Assembly (NCBI GenBank): GCA_020847695.1
Contig: JADLBP010000211.1
Location: 83,432 to 147,431, forward strand
Reading direction: 5' to 3'
DNA: 64,000 nucleotides
Origin: Planctomycetota bacterium
Lineage (GTDB): Bacteria; Planctomycetota; UBA1135; GCA-002686595
Part shown: positions 8,360 to 16,536 of the stretch, one piece after another
How positions within the stretch are numbered: position 1 is the stretch's first letter
How the letters are laid out: each line of letters starts with the position of its first letter
Notes under the pieces: generated by a model
The model's database searches: none
Told to the model about the DNA's origin: nothing
What the model saw: only the letters and a program-made list of their open reading frames with translations
Program-made: the position numbers and the translations under genes

Positions 8360-9552
8360 GCTCGTCGCCGTTCGCCCGCGAGCGCGGTTCGTCGCTCGAG
8401 CGCGCGCTGTCGCTGCGCCACGTGCGCTGGCTCGAGGTCGATTGGCACGTGCTCGTCGTCGCGCTCGCGCTTTGCGCGCTCGGGCTGGTCTTCGTGCACG
8501 CGATGGACCAGGCGGACGAGTACTTCCTGCGCGGCGACATCGACTTCGCCAAGCAAGCGGAGCGCGTCGTGTTGACGCTGCCCGCGCTGCTCTTCGGCCT
8601 CTTGGTGCGGCCGCGTTGGCTGCGGCGCAGCGCGTGGCTCGTGTTCGTCGTCGCGTTGATCCTGTTGCTGCTCGTGCCGCTGGTCGGCGAGGTGCGCAAC
8701 GGCGCGCGGCGTTGGATCCAGCTCCCGCGCTTCGACCTGCAGCCGTCGGAGTTGGCGAAGCTCGGCGTGATCGTGATCCTCGCTCGGGCGCTCTACACGA
8801 CGAGGCTGAAGCGTTGGCGCGATTGGCTCCTGCCGCTCGGGCTCGCGATCCTGCCGATGGGGCTCGTCGCGCTCCAGCCCGACCTCGGCACGGCGATGAC
8901 GCTCGTGCCGATCACGCTCGGGATGCTGTACGCGGCGGGAGCTCGGCTGCGCGTGCTCGCAGGCGGCGTCCTGCTCGTGTTCCTGCTCGGCGTCGGCGCG
9001 GTGCGCTTCGGGATCGTCCACGAGTACCAGGCGCAGCGCGTCGAGACGTGGCTCGATTCGCTGACCCCCGACGACCTGATCGCCAATCGCAACGGCGCCG
9101 CGTTCCACACGTACCAAGCGCGCGTCGCGATCGGCAACGGAGGGTGGCTCGGCACCGGCCTCGGCCAAGGCGTCGCGAACGAAGCGGCGCACTTGCCCGA
9201 GCGCGAGACCGATTCGATCTTCGCCGTGATCGCGGAGGAGACCGGTTTCGTCGGCACGGCGGGGCTGCTCGCGCTCTACACGTTGCTCGTGATCTTGCTC
9301 TTCAGCACCGCGGGGCATGTCCGCGAGCGTTTCTCGCGCCTGGTGGTCACCGGCGTCGGGCTCTACTTCGCCTCGCACCTCTTCATCAACGTCAGCGTCA
9401 ACCTCGGGCTCGTCCCGATGACCGGCGTGCCGCTGCCGTTGTTCTCGACCGGCGGTTCGTCGTTGCTGGTGACGTTCCTCGCGCTCGGCCTCGCGGTCGG
9501 ACTCGCGGCGCACCGCGAGCCGAGCCTCGACGAGGACGCGTTCCGAGAATGA
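8356..9552 (+). CDS. rodA: Rod shape-determining glycosyltransferase RodA (SEDS family)
   Basis: The ATG overlaps the mrdA stop (ATGA). The 398-residue multi-pass membrane protein carries SEDS-family motifs: the LQPDLGTAM block, the QPSELAKLG block and the C-terminal signature NLGLVPMTGVPLP...STGGSSLL. RodA polymerises glycan strands as partner of PBP2, and the gene order mreBCD-mrdA-rodA is the classical elongasome operon. The acidic ends (EPSLDEDAFRE) lie after the last helix. A hairpin directly downstream may end the operon. Confidence 0.93.
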   Translation: MSSSPFARERGSSLERALSLRHVRWLEVDWHVLVVALALCALGLVFVHAMDQADEYFLRGDIDFAKQAERVVLTLPALLFGLLVRPRWLRRSAWLVFVVALILLLLVPLVGEVRNGARRWIQLPRFDLQPSELAKLGVIVILARALYTTRLKRWRDWLLPLGLAILPMGLVALQPDLGTAMTLVPITLGMLYAAGARLRVLAGGVLLVFLLGVGAVRFGIVHEYQAQRVETWLDSLTPDDLIANRNGAAFHTYQARVAIGNGGWLGTGLGQGVANEAAHLPERETDSIFAVIAEETGFVGTAGLLALYTLLVILLFSTAGHVRERFSRLVVTGVGLYFASHLFINVSVNLGLVPMTGVPLPLFSTGGSSLLVTFLALGLAVGLAAHREPSLDEDAFRE

Positions 9553-9558
9553 GTGCGA

Positions 9559-9581
9559 GCGAGCGCTGAACCGGCGCTCGC
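9559..9581 (+). terminator. Hairpin after rodA, possible terminator
   Basis: Bases 9559-9566 (GCGAGCGC) pair perfectly with 9574-9581 around a 7-base loop, seven bases after the rodA stop. The following sequence is only weakly T-rich, so the termination function is a guess. Confidence 0.45.
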
Positions 9582-9658
9582 CGTTCTCCGTTGGCGCCGA
9601 CGTCCGTGGCGCTCCTGCACCCCGGGAGCCCACCCGTCCCCCCCGACGTGGAGAACCC

Positions 9659-10594
9659 ATGCAACGAATCCGACTCCAACGGAGCGCCCTCGCCTGGTCG
9701 AGCGCGCTCCTGCTCGGCGGCCTTGCGCACGCGCAGGTCGTCAACCCGGCCGACAAGGCCGCCTCCCAGGATCGCGCTCGCACCGGCGACCTCGCCGACG
9801 AGCTCGACGCCGACCTGCAGGACGGGCACGCGCCGTCCTACGCGATGCCATCGATCGAGGTCCAAGGCGAGCGCGTGTCGCCGCTGCGCGAAGAGGATCG
9901 CATCGGCAGCTACGGTCAGCCGCGCTGGACCGCGAAGCGCCGCTTCCCGTCGACGCGCGTGTACGTCGTGCCCGAAGGCAAGGTCGAGTTCGAGTGGTGG
10001 GCGCGCTGGAAGGACCCGCGCGACGGCAAGCCGGAGCTCCAGACGCAGTACGAGTGGGAGTTCGGCCTGCCGCACCGCCTGCAGCTCGACCTGTACGCGG
10101 TCTCGAACCAGACGGTCGACACCGGCGAGATGGCGTTCAACGAGCAGAAGATCGAGCTGCGCTACGCATTCGCTGATTGGGGCAAGCTCTGGGGCAACCC
10201 CGCCGCCTACGTCGAGTGGGATCAGAAGTCCGACGAGGCCGATGTCGTCGAGTACAAGCTCTTGCTCGGCGACGAAGCCGCGGTCGGCTGGCACTGGGGC
10301 GCGAACCTGATCTACGAGCAGCAGGTCGGCGATCTGCGCGAGGCGGAGTACGGGCTCTCGCTCGGCCTCTCGCACACGCTCCAAGACGAGCGCCTTTCGC
10401 TCGGCGGCGAGCTCAAGGCCGCGCTGGTCGACGACTCGGCCGACCGCGGCGACTACGCGAAGGAGCTCGAGATCGGTCCGAGCCTGCAGTGGCGCCCGAA
10501 CCCGGCGCTGCACATCGACTTCGCCCCGCTGGTCGGCATCGGGCCGGACTCCCGGCAGTTCGACGTCTTCGTCGTGATCGGTTGGGAGTTCTAG
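9659..10594 (+). CDS. Secreted outer-membrane beta-barrel-like protein
   Basis: This 311-residue protein has a classical signal peptide (about residues 1-25, ending AHA-Q). A short acidic region follows, then many alternating hydrophobic/polar stretches with aromatic residues typical of amphipathic beta strands. It ends in WEF, the terminal Phe signature of outer-membrane barrels recognised by BamA. It is monocistronic, with a terminator-like hairpin downstream. No specific substrate can be inferred. It could be a transporter-like porin or a structural barrel. Confidence 0.75.
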   Translation: MQRIRLQRSALAWSSALLLGGLAHAQVVNPADKAASQDRARTGDLADELDADLQDGHAPSYAMPSIEVQGERVSPLREEDRIGSYGQPRWTAKRRFPSTRVYVVPEGKVEFEWWARWKDPRDGKPELQTQYEWEFGLPHRLQLDLYAVSNQTVDTGEMAFNEQKIELRYAFADWGKLWGNPAAYVEWDQKSDEADVVEYKLLLGDEAAVGWHWGANLIYEQQVGDLREAEYGLSLGLSHTLQDERLSLGGELKAALVDDSADRGDYAKELEIGPSLQWRPNPALHIDFAPLVGIGPDSRQFDVFVVIGWEF

Positions 10595-10636
10595 GCGGTC
10601 GCCGCGCGGCGCGCGAGCACGCGAGAAGGGTGGATC

Positions 10637-10670
10637 GCGGCCGGACGCTCGCCGAGCGCCCGGCCGCCTT
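10637..10670 (+). terminator. Intrinsic terminator after the outer-membrane protein gene
   Basis: The stem GCGGCCGG (10637-10644) pairs with CCGGCCGC (10660-10667). An inner CGCTC/GAGCG stem lies across one A-C mismatch, with a 3-base loop, and a short CTT follows. It lies about 40 bases after the stop codon. Confidence 0.65.
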
Positions 10671-10735
10671 CGTTGGCGCGAGTGGGCCGCAAGTTCACCG
10701 CGAGTCCAGGCGATCTTCCGCGCGCGTTCCGGCGA

Positions 10736-10764
10736 TTGCGCTCGCTCGGCGACGCTCGTACACT
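10736..10764 (+). promoter_or_regulatory. Promoter of the microcompartment operon
   Basis: A TTGCGC -35 element (10736-10741) and a TACACT -10 element (10759-10764) are separated by 17 bases. The predicted leader to the first BMC-H start at 10837 is about 65 nt. The TACACT element recurs at other promoters in this window. Confidence 0.55.
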
Positions 10765-10836
10765 CCGCGCCTCTTTCCGCGCGCGCACGAGCCCTCGGGA
10801 GCTCGCGTTCGCCGGGTGCGAACCAGCAGAGGATCC

Positions 10837-11166
10837 ATGGACAACAACGCTTTGGGAATGGTCGAGACCAAGGGTCTCGTGGGCTCGATCGAGGCGGCGG
10901 ACGCGATGGTCAAGGCGGCTCAGGTCCAGCTCTTCGGCAAGGAGAAGGTGACCGCCGGCCTGGTGACCATGTTCGTCATCGGCGAGGTCGGCGCGGTCAA
11001 GGCCGCGACCGATGCCGGCGCCGCGGCCGCGCGCCGGGTCGGCGAGCTCGTCACCGTGCACGTCATCCCGCGCCCGCACGAGCAGCTGAAGCGCATCCTG
11101 CCGGCGATGGTTCCGATCCAGCCGCCGAAGGGCAAGGACGGCGGCAAGGACAAGAACCCCGATTGA
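10837..11166 (+). CDS. BMC-H microcompartment shell protein (hexamer)
   Basis: The 109-residue protein is a single BMC domain (Pfam BMC fold), with [19 protein letters not shown] at the N-terminus, the KAAQVQL helix/strand and the [14 protein letters not shown] turn. It is of the usual hexamer-forming size, with a Lys/Asp-rich C-terminal tail. Such proteins tile the flat facets of metabolosome shells. An AGAGGA ribosome binding site precedes the ATG. This is the first gene of the BMC operon and shares most of its core with the second BMC-H gene at 13115. Confidence 0.95.
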   Translation: MDNNALGMVETKGLVGSIEAADAMVKAAQVQLFGKEKVTAGLVTMFVIGEVGAVKAATDAGAAAARRVGELVTVHVIPRPHEQLKRILPAMVPIQPPKGKDGGKDKNPD

Positions 11167-11204
11167 GCGGCCCGCGCGCCTAGCGCAACGCCGTTCCGAA
11201 CGCC

Positions 11205-13058
11205 GTGTCGAATCTCGATCCGGACCTGCGCGCTCTCCAGGAAGTGCGCGACTACGTCGAACGCTCGAAGAAGGCGTGCGAGGCGGTCGCGCATTACTCG
11301 CAGAGCGAGATCGACAACGTCTGCCGCGCGATGGCGGAAGCCGGCGCGGCGGCCGCGTACGACCTCGGACGCCTCGCGGTCGAGGAGACCGGCATCGGGC
11401 GCGTGCACTACAAGGTGCTGAAGAACCTGTTCGGCTCGCTCGGCATCTGGGAGTCGATCAAGAACGAGAAGTCGGTCGGCATCCTCTCGCGCGACGAGAA
11501 GACCGGCATCGTCGAGGTGGGGACGCCGAGCGGGATCATCGCCGGCATCATCCCGACGACCAATCCGACGTCGACCGCGCTCGGCAAGGCGCTGATCTCC
11601 GTCAAGGGCCGCAATTCGATCGTCATCAGCCCGCACCCGCGCGCCAAGCGCTGCATCGGCGAGACGGTCGAGGTGATGCGCCGCGCGATCGAGCGCGTCG
11701 GCGCGCCGCCCGATCTCGTGCTGTCGCTCTCGAACCCGACGATCGAGTCGACCGGCGCGCTGATGAAGCACAAGAAGGTCGCGATCATCCTCGCGACCGG
11801 CGGCTCGGGGCTGGTCGAGGCCGCGTACTCGTCGGGCAAGCCCGCGTACGGCGTCGGTCCGGGCAACGTGCCGTGCTTCGTCGATCGCTCCGCCGACGTC
11901 GCGCAGGCCGCGCGCTCGGTCGTCACCAGCCAGAGCTTCGACAACGGCACGCTGTGCTGCTCCGAGCAGGCGTTGGTGCTCGACAAGCCGATCGCCGAGC
12001 GCTTCCTCGCCGAGATGCAGAAGCGCGGCGCGTATCTCTGCAACGCGGAGGAGACCGACAAGCTCGCGAAGTACTGCAATCGCCGCGGACACATGAACGC
12101 CGACGTCGTCGGCCTCGATCCCTGGCGCATCGCCGAGAACGCCGGCTTCCGCGTGCCGCGCGAGACCAGCGTGCTGCTCGCGCACCAGGGCGGCGTCGGT
12201 CCCGACTGGCCGCTGTCGATCGAGATCCTCGCGCCGGTGCTCTCGGTGCACGTCGTCGACGACTGGAAGCACGGCTGCAAGGTCTCGATGGAGCTCCTGC
12301 AGTACGGCGGCCTCGGCCACACGTGCGCGGTGCACGCGAAGGACGAGCGCGTGCTCGACGCGTGGTTCCTCGAGAAGCCCGCGAGCCGCATCATCGTCAA
12401 CGGACCGTCGTCGCAGGGCGCCGTCGGCTACTCGACGTGGCTGATGCCGTCGATGTCGCTCGGCTGCAGCCCGCTCGCCGGCAACATCACCAGCGACAAC
12501 ATCACCTTCAAGCACCTGCTGAACGTCAAGCGCGCCGCGTACCCGCGCAAGGACTGGGACGCGGTCGAGCGTCGCGACCACGAGCGCGTCGCCAAGTTCA
12601 CGCGCGACCTCGCGCCGCGCGGCTCGGGGCTCGCGGGCGATCCCGCGATCTCCGGCGGCACGTTCTCGCCCGACGTGCGCAGCGCGCTGAAGAGCGAGCG
12701 CGTGCAGTCGAACTGGCAAGGCAATCCGGTGCCCGCGTCGTCGCCGAAGGCGGCCGCCGCGCCGAGCGCCACCGGCGTGCCGCGTTCGTTCACCGACACC
12801 GGCTCGAGCTCCGCGCGCGTGCACGCGGCGCCGAAGTCTCCCGCCGCCCCGGCGAGCTCGCCGATCTACACGACCTCGGTCTCGCCGATCGGGGGGGCCG
12901 CGGCGGCCGGCGGCGGAGCGAGCCAGGTGTACTCGGGCTCCGCGCTCTCGGTCCCCGAGATCCAATCGATCATGTCGCACGCCGGCGCGGGTTGCCCGCT
13001 CGGTCCGTGCAAGGGCTGCGGCCACCAAGACGTCCAAACCGGCGCGTGCAAGGCGTGA
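11205..13058 (+). CDS. CoA-acylating aldehyde dehydrogenase of the microcompartment, with encapsulation-type tail
   Basis: The 617-residue protein starts at GTG and matches the PduP/EutE-type aldehyde dehydrogenase family over about residues 1-465. The active-site block FDNGTLCCSEQ places the catalytic Cys at about 251, followed by a second Cys where the family usually has Ala. These enzymes oxidise the aldehyde made inside the shell to acyl-CoA with NAD+. Residues 480-580 are an Ala/Ser/Pro-rich linker. The last 36 residues form an amphipathic helix (SVPEIQSIMSHAG), typical of encapsulation peptides, followed by four cysteines spaced C-x4-C-x2-C-x9-C. It lies between two BMC-H genes. Confidence 0.92.
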   Translation: MSNLDPDLRALQEVRDYVERSKKACEAVAHYSQSEIDNVCRAMAEAGAAAAYDLGRLAVEETGIGRVHYKVLKNLFGSLGIWESIKNEKSVGILSRDEKTGIVEVGTPSGIIAGIIPTTNPTSTALGKALISVKGRNSIVISPHPRAKRCIGETVEVMRRAIERVGAPPDLVLSLSNPTIESTGALMKHKKVAIILATGGSGLVEAAYSSGKPAYGVGPGNVPCFVDRSADVAQAARSVVTSQSFDNGTLCCSEQALVLDKPIAERFLAEMQKRGAYLCNAEETDKLAKYCNRRGHMNADVVGLDPWRIAENAGFRVPRETSVLLAHQGGVGPDWPLSIEILAPVLSVHVVDDWKHGCKVSMELLQYGGLGHTCAVHAKDERVLDAWFLEKPASRIIVNGPSSQGAVGYSTWLMPSMSLGCSPLAGNITSDNITFKHLLNVKRAAYPRKDWDAVERRDHERVAKFTRDLAPRGSGLAGDPAISGGTFSPDVRSALKSERVQSNWQGNPVPASSPKAAAAPSATGVPRSFTDTGSSSARVHAAPKSPAAPASSPIYTTSVSPIGGAAAAGGGASQVYSGSALSVPEIQSIMSHAGAGCPLGPCKGCGHQDVQTGACKA

Positions 13059-13114
13059 GCGCCTCGCCGTCGGTCGAGTTCACTCCAACCAACCTCTTCG
13101 CGAGATAACCCAAC

Positions 13115-13408
13115 ATGGAAACCATGATCGCTCTCGGTCTCATCGAGACCAAAGGGCTCGTCGGTGCGGTCGAAGCCGCCGACGCGATGTGCAAGGCCGC
13201 CAAGGTGACGTTGCTCGGCCGCGAGCAAGTCGGCGGCGGTCTCGTGACGGTGATGGTGCGCGGCGAGGTCGGCGCGGTGAAGGCCGCGGTCGAAGCCGGC
13301 GCCGCGGGCGCGAAGCGCGTCGGCGAGCTCGTCAGCGTCCACGTGATCCCGCGCCCGGCGGGCGATCTCGACAAGTACCTGCCGCCGCTGCCGACGGACG
13401 GCAAGTGA
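13115..13408 (+). CDS. BMC-H microcompartment shell protein (hexamer)
   Basis: The 97-residue single BMC domain protein has [20 protein letters not shown], the KAAKVTLLG strand and [16 protein letters not shown]. It is a close paralogue of the product at 10837 but lacks the Lys-rich tail, so the two could form mixed facets. It is preceded by a short gap after the aldehyde dehydrogenase gene and followed by a divergent tandem-type shell gene. Confidence 0.95.
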   Translation: METMIALGLIETKGLVGAVEAADAMCKAAKVTLLGREQVGGGLVTVMVRGEVGAVKAAVEAGAAGAKRVGELVSVHVIPRPAGDLDKYLPPLPTDGK

Positions 13409-13459
13409 CGTCCGTGAGGCGCGTCCGCGTCGCCTGACGCCGCGCGCCTCCCGACCGAC

Positions 13460-14110
13460 ATGGCCACCCGCTCCTCGAGCCCGATCGACCTGCGCGGCGC
13501 GCTGGTGATCGACCACATGCAGCCCCAGTTCGCGGCGACGATCGCCGCGAACTCGGACGGCTACTTCCCCGTGGTCGGCGAGAGCGCGTTCTGGCTCGAG
13601 GTGCGCCCCGGCATCGTGATCAACCGGCTGATGGACGTCGCGCTCAAGCGCTGCCGCGTCACGCCGGGCGCGCTGGTGACCGAGCGCTCGTACGGCACGC
13701 TCGAGGTGCACGGCGACGACCAGGGGCAGGTGCGCGAGGCGGGCCGCTTGATCCTCGCGGCGGCGAACGTGACCGAAGCGGATCAACTGCGGCCGAACCT
13801 GATGACCAACGAGGTCATCCGTCAGGTCGACAGCCACCACGCGATGCTGATCAACCGCACGCGCAGCGGGATGCTGTTGCTCGCGAAGGACTCGCTCTAC
13901 ACGCTCGAGGTCAATCCGGCGATCTGGGTGCTGCTCGCCGCGAACGAAGCCGAGAAGGCCGCGCCGATCCGCATCGTCGGGCTCGGCAACAACGGCGCGG
14001 TCGGTCGCTTGCGACTCGCCGGCACCGACGCGGCGATCGACGCCGCGGTCGAAGCGGTGCAACGCGCGCTCGCCAACATCCAAGGCCGCAAGAACGAGGG
14101 CGTCGACTGA
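13460..14110 (+). CDS. Divergent tandem BMC-domain (BMC-T-like) shell protein
   Basis: The 216-residue protein appears to contain two BMC-like halves. Residues 30-105 include FWLEVRPGIVINRLMDVALK and residues 125-207 include LYTLEVNPAIWVLLAANEAEKAA, followed by GTDAAIDAAVEAV. The repeated E-V-x-P-[GA]-I segment followed by an ALK/NEA helix suggests an internal duplication, as in trimeric BMC-T proteins. It sits in a run of shell genes and its stop overlaps the ATG of the next one (TGATG). PduL phosphotransacylase was considered, but the His-rich zinc motifs of that family are absent. The match to BMC-T is by pattern and is less certain than for the neighbours. Confidence 0.65.
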   Translation: MATRSSSPIDLRGALVIDHMQPQFAATIAANSDGYFPVVGESAFWLEVRPGIVINRLMDVALKRCRVTPGALVTERSYGTLEVHGDDQGQVREAGRLILAAANVTEADQLRPNLMTNEVIRQVDSHHAMLINRTRSGMLLLAKDSLYTLEVNPAIWVLLAANEAEKAAPIRIVGLGNNGAVGRLRLAGTDAAIDAAVEAVQRALANIQGRKNEGVD

Positions 14111-14451
14111 TGTTCCTCGGACGCGTCGTCGGCGAAGTCTGGGTGACGAAGAAGGTCGCGGACCTGGCCGGCAAGCGCCTGCTCGTGATCGAAGCGCTCG
14201 ACGAGCGCCGCGAGCCCGGCGCGCCCAAGGTGACGCCGGTGGTCGCGGCCGACCCGCTCGGCGCGGGCATCGGCGAGCACGTCGTCGTCGCGTTCGGCAA
14301 GGCGGCGCGCGTCGCGTTCGGCGGCGACGGCGACTTCGCGTTCGAGGCCGCGGTCGTCGGCATCGTCGACGATTTCGACGTGCCCGGCGCGCCGAAGTCG
14401 TGGCGCATGCGCGAATCACCCGGAGCGAAGACTTCGCGAGGAGGCGTCTGA
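14110..14451 (+). CDS. BMC-P pentameric vertex protein (EutN/CcmL family)
   Basis: The 113-residue protein starts MFLGRVVGEVWVTKK and has the family landmarks for an OB-like fold: LLVIEAL, the A-x-D-PLGAGIGEHVVVAFGKAAR block and a final VVGIVDDFD strand. EutN/CcmL proteins form pentamers that cap the vertices of the shell. The start overlaps the preceding gene's stop, and its own stop overlaps the ATG of the second BMC-P gene, indicating translational coupling. The C-terminal 15 residues extend beyond the usual family end. Confidence 0.93.
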   Translation: MFLGRVVGEVWVTKKVADLAGKRLLVIEALDERREPGAPKVTPVVAADPLGAGIGEHVVVAFGKAARVAFGGDGDFAFEAAVVGIVDDFDVPGAPKSWRMRESPGAKTSRGGV

Positions 14452-14765
14452 TGCTCCTCGGAACCGTCGTCGGCAACGTGTGGGCGACCGTCAAGGATCC
14501 GACGTTGACCGGCTTGCGCTTGCTGGTGATCCAACCGTACACGCTCGACGGCAAACCGTCGGCGGAGACGCTGATCGCGGTCGATCCGCTCGGCGCGGGG
14601 ATCGGCGAGCGCGTGCTCGTCGTCTTCGGCCGCGCCGCGCGTCACGCGATCGGCCGCGGCCCCGACATAGGTTTCCAGACCGCGGTCGCGGGCATCATCG
14701 ACCGCATGGAGCTCGGCGACGGCCGCACCGTCGGTCCGGTGAAGGCACAAGACACGGCGCCCTGA
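14451..14765 (+). CDS. BMC-P pentameric vertex protein (EutN/CcmL family)
   Basis: The 104-residue protein has the same fold landmarks as its neighbour: MLLGTVVGNVWATVKDP, LLVIQPY, V-DPLGAGIGERVLVVFGRAAR and GIIDRMEL. The start is fixed by a GAGGAGG ribosome binding site at about 14438-14444 and by the TGATG overlap with the previous stop. Having two vertex paralogues is common in metabolosome loci and allows vertices of different composition. Confidence 0.93.
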   Translation: MLLGTVVGNVWATVKDPTLTGLRLLVIQPYTLDGKPSAETLIAVDPLGAGIGERVLVVFGRAARHAIGRGPDIGFQTAVAGIIDRMELGDGRTVGPVKAQDTAP

Positions 14766-14777
14766 AGGAGCGAGGCC

Positions 14778-15374
14778 ATGGAACGCAACGACTACAACCC
14801 GGAGATGCGCGCGGACGTCAAGCTCGCGCACTGCATCGGACTGCTCGAGCTGTGCTCGGTCGCGCGCGGCGTCGAAGTCGCCGATGCGGTGCTCTGGCAA
14901 GCGCGCATCGAGCTGCTCTTCTCGACGCCGGTCCACCCGGGCAAGTACGTGCTGCTGTTCACCGGCTCGGTCGACGACGTGCGCGCCGGCGTGCGCCGCG
15001 GCGCGGAGATCGCGGGCGCGGATCTCGTCGATCAGCTGATGATCCCGCAGATCCACGAGCAGGTGGTGCCGATCCTGAAGCGCAACGGCGGTCGCATCAA
15101 AGGCGAGCTCGATGCGATCGGCCTGATCGAGACCACGACGGTCGCATCCGCGATCGTCGCCGCCGACATCGCGCTGAAGACCGCGACCGTCGACCTGATC
15201 GACCTGCGGATCGCGAACGGCCTCGGCGGCAAGAGCTTCCTGACGCTGACCGGCGAAGTGTCCGACGTGCGCTCGTCGGTCGCGGCGGGCGCGCGCTCGG
15301 CCCAGGAAAAAGGCCTGCTCGCGCGCGAAGTCGTGATCGCGCGTCCGCACCCCGACCTCGTCCACCACCTGTGA
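14778..15374 (+). CDS. BMC-T tandem-domain shell protein (trimer)
   Basis: This 198-residue protein contains two BMC domains. The first is at about residues 18-105 (IGLLELCSVARGVEVADAVLWQA). The second is at about 113-195 (AIGLIETTTVASAIVAADIALK, then TGEVSDVRSSVAAGARSA). Tandem proteins form pseudohexameric trimers, often with larger gated pores for cofactors or substrates. It starts with a clear GAAGGAG ribosome binding site. No Cys motif for a pore iron-sulfur cluster (PduT type) is apparent at the pore position. Confidence 0.9.
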   Translation: MERNDYNPEMRADVKLAHCIGLLELCSVARGVEVADAVLWQARIELLFSTPVHPGKYVLLFTGSVDDVRAGVRRGAEIAGADLVDQLMIPQIHEQVVPILKRNGGRIKGELDAIGLIETTTVASAIVAADIALKTATVDLIDLRIANGLGGKSFLTLTGEVSDVRSSVAAGARSAQEKGLLAREVVIARPHPDLVHHL

Positions 15375-15394
15375 TCGCGAGCTAGAGCACGTCC

Positions 15395-15697
15395 GTGGCG
15401 CAGAAGCGTCTGATCGTCGAGTCCGAGGTGCACGCGCTCGCGCGCGGCTCCGAGCTCGTGATCTCGAAGGACGTGATCATCACGCCGGCGGCGCTCGACG
15501 CCGCGTTCGCGCGCCAGATCCGCGTCGTGCGCATCGACAAGAGCGCGGAGTCCGCACCGAGCGTCGTCGCCGCGCCGACGAACCTGTGGCAGCGCATGCA
15601 CCAGGGCGAAGGCACGTACGTCGTGCAAGTGAAGAACGGCCGCGCGACCGTCTCGCGCCTGACCGACCAAGGGCCGATCCACTTCGGCTCCGAGTGA
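15395..15697 (+). CDS. Small BMC-locus protein with a 'TP-[AQ]A' N-terminal motif
   Basis: The 100-residue protein starts at GTG. Its first 45 residues (VESEVHALARGSELVISKD, then VIITPAALDAAF) resemble the short N-terminal module found in several microcompartment-associated enzymes, where a V-[IL]-TP-x-A stretch precedes the catalytic domain. The C-terminal half (QRMHQGEGTYVVQVKNGRATV) is a short beta-rich segment with no family I recognise. The next gene begins with a related module, so the two may be distant paralogues or partners. It could be an assembly adaptor or a cargo subunit. Confidence 0.75.
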   Translation: MAQKRLIVESEVHALARGSELVISKDVIITPAALDAAFARQIRVVRIDKSAESAPSVVAAPTNLWQRMHQGEGTYVVQVKNGRATVSRLTDQGPIHFGSE

Positions 15698-15707
15698 GGA
15701 CCTCTCG

Positions 15708-16214
15708 ATGGCCCGCCGCTTCCTGACCGCCGACGACGTCCGCCGCGAGCATTCGGGCTCGATCGTCGTCGAAGCCGACACGATCGTGACGCCGCAAGCG
15801 CAGGAGACCGCGCGCGAGCTCGGCAAGGTGATCAGCACCACCAAGGGGCCGTACGTCCAACCGACGCCCGATCGCGGCCCGGACGCGGACAAGGCGCGCC
15901 GCTCGCTACCGAACCTGCCCGAGCCGCTCGAAAGCGACAGCCAAGCGACGTCGATGATCGTCACCGCGGTCGGCAAGAACCGACCGGGCGTGCTCGCGGA
16001 GTTGACCAGCGCGCTCGCCGAGTTCCACGCGAGCGTGCACGACATCAGCCAGCGCGTGGTCGACGGCTACTTCCATTTGATCCTGGTGGTCGAGACGCCG
16101 CAGGGCGTCGGCTTCGGCACGTTGAAGCAACGGATGGAGTGCCTCGGCGGCGCCGACGACTACGCGGTGCGCGTGATGCACGAGCGCGTGTTCCGGTTCA
16201 TGCACCGCGTCTGA
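15708..16214 (+). CDS. BMC-associated N-terminal module fused to a UPF0237-type ACT domain
   Basis: The 168-residue protein has two parts. Residues 1-45 (LTADDVRREHSGSIVVEAD, then TIVTPQAQETARELG) match the BMC-associated N-terminal module also seen in the preceding gene. Residues 82-168 match UPF0237 ACT-domain proteins closely (VGKNRPGVLAELTSALAE, then DISQRVVDGYFHLILVV), ending HERVFRFMHRV like free-standing members. Elsewhere UPF0237 is usually a roughly 90-residue protein encoded beside UPF0210/DUF711, which here lies at 17787. ACT domains bind small ligands such as amino acids. A regulatory subunit targeted to the shell is the likely role, but this is inference. Confidence 0.88.
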   Translation: MARRFLTADDVRREHSGSIVVEADTIVTPQAQETARELGKVISTTKGPYVQPTPDRGPDADKARRSLPNLPEPLESDSQATSMIVTAVGKNRPGVLAELTSALAEFHASVHDISQRVVDGYFHLILVVETPQGVGFGTLKQRMECLGGADDYAVRVMHERVFRFMHRV

Positions 16215-16536
16215 GCGCGGGCGCGGCGCCTTCCAGCGCTCCCGTCCTTGCCCGCTCGTGTTGTTCGGGTGCGACGGAAACTCGGATACCGTCCGCCCGA
16301 TTGCTGGTCTCGTCTGCGACGGGCCAGCGTGCTCACCGTGGAGGTCGGTGGGGAACCGGTGCGCACGCGCTTGCCGTCGCAGCGCACTGCGCTCACGCGG
16401 GAGCTCCACGCGTGTGGCCGGTTCGCGCGGCGGTCGTCGCCCAAGGGCGTCCTGCCCGACATTGGACGCCGTTGGACGTTCGCTCGATTGCCGGAAACCA
16501 ACGGGCGGCTTGTCGGTCTTTCCACCGGAGGAAACA
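16215..16536. other. Gap between the ACT protein gene and the broken antitoxin gene
   Basis: No intact gene is visible in these 322 bases. Bases around 16300-16325 form a hairpin (CTGG...CCAG with an inner TCGTC/GACG stem). A GGGGAACCGGTG stretch at about 16349-16360 faintly recalls a cobalamin riboswitch core but lacks the rest of it. A strong ribosome binding site (GGAGGAAACA) immediately precedes the ATG at 16537. Confidence 0.4.

Noticed and set aside
13460..14110. PduL phosphotransacylase.
   Set aside because: The position in a BMC operon fits, but the conserved zinc-binding His motifs of PduL are absent and the protein shows a BMC-like internal repeat instead.
16330..16440. Cobalamin riboswitch, suggested by GGGGAACCGGTG and a later ACTG near a GGGAG.
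   Set aside because: The rest of the conserved core and the expected stem order are missing, and the downstream gene is a broken antitoxin.
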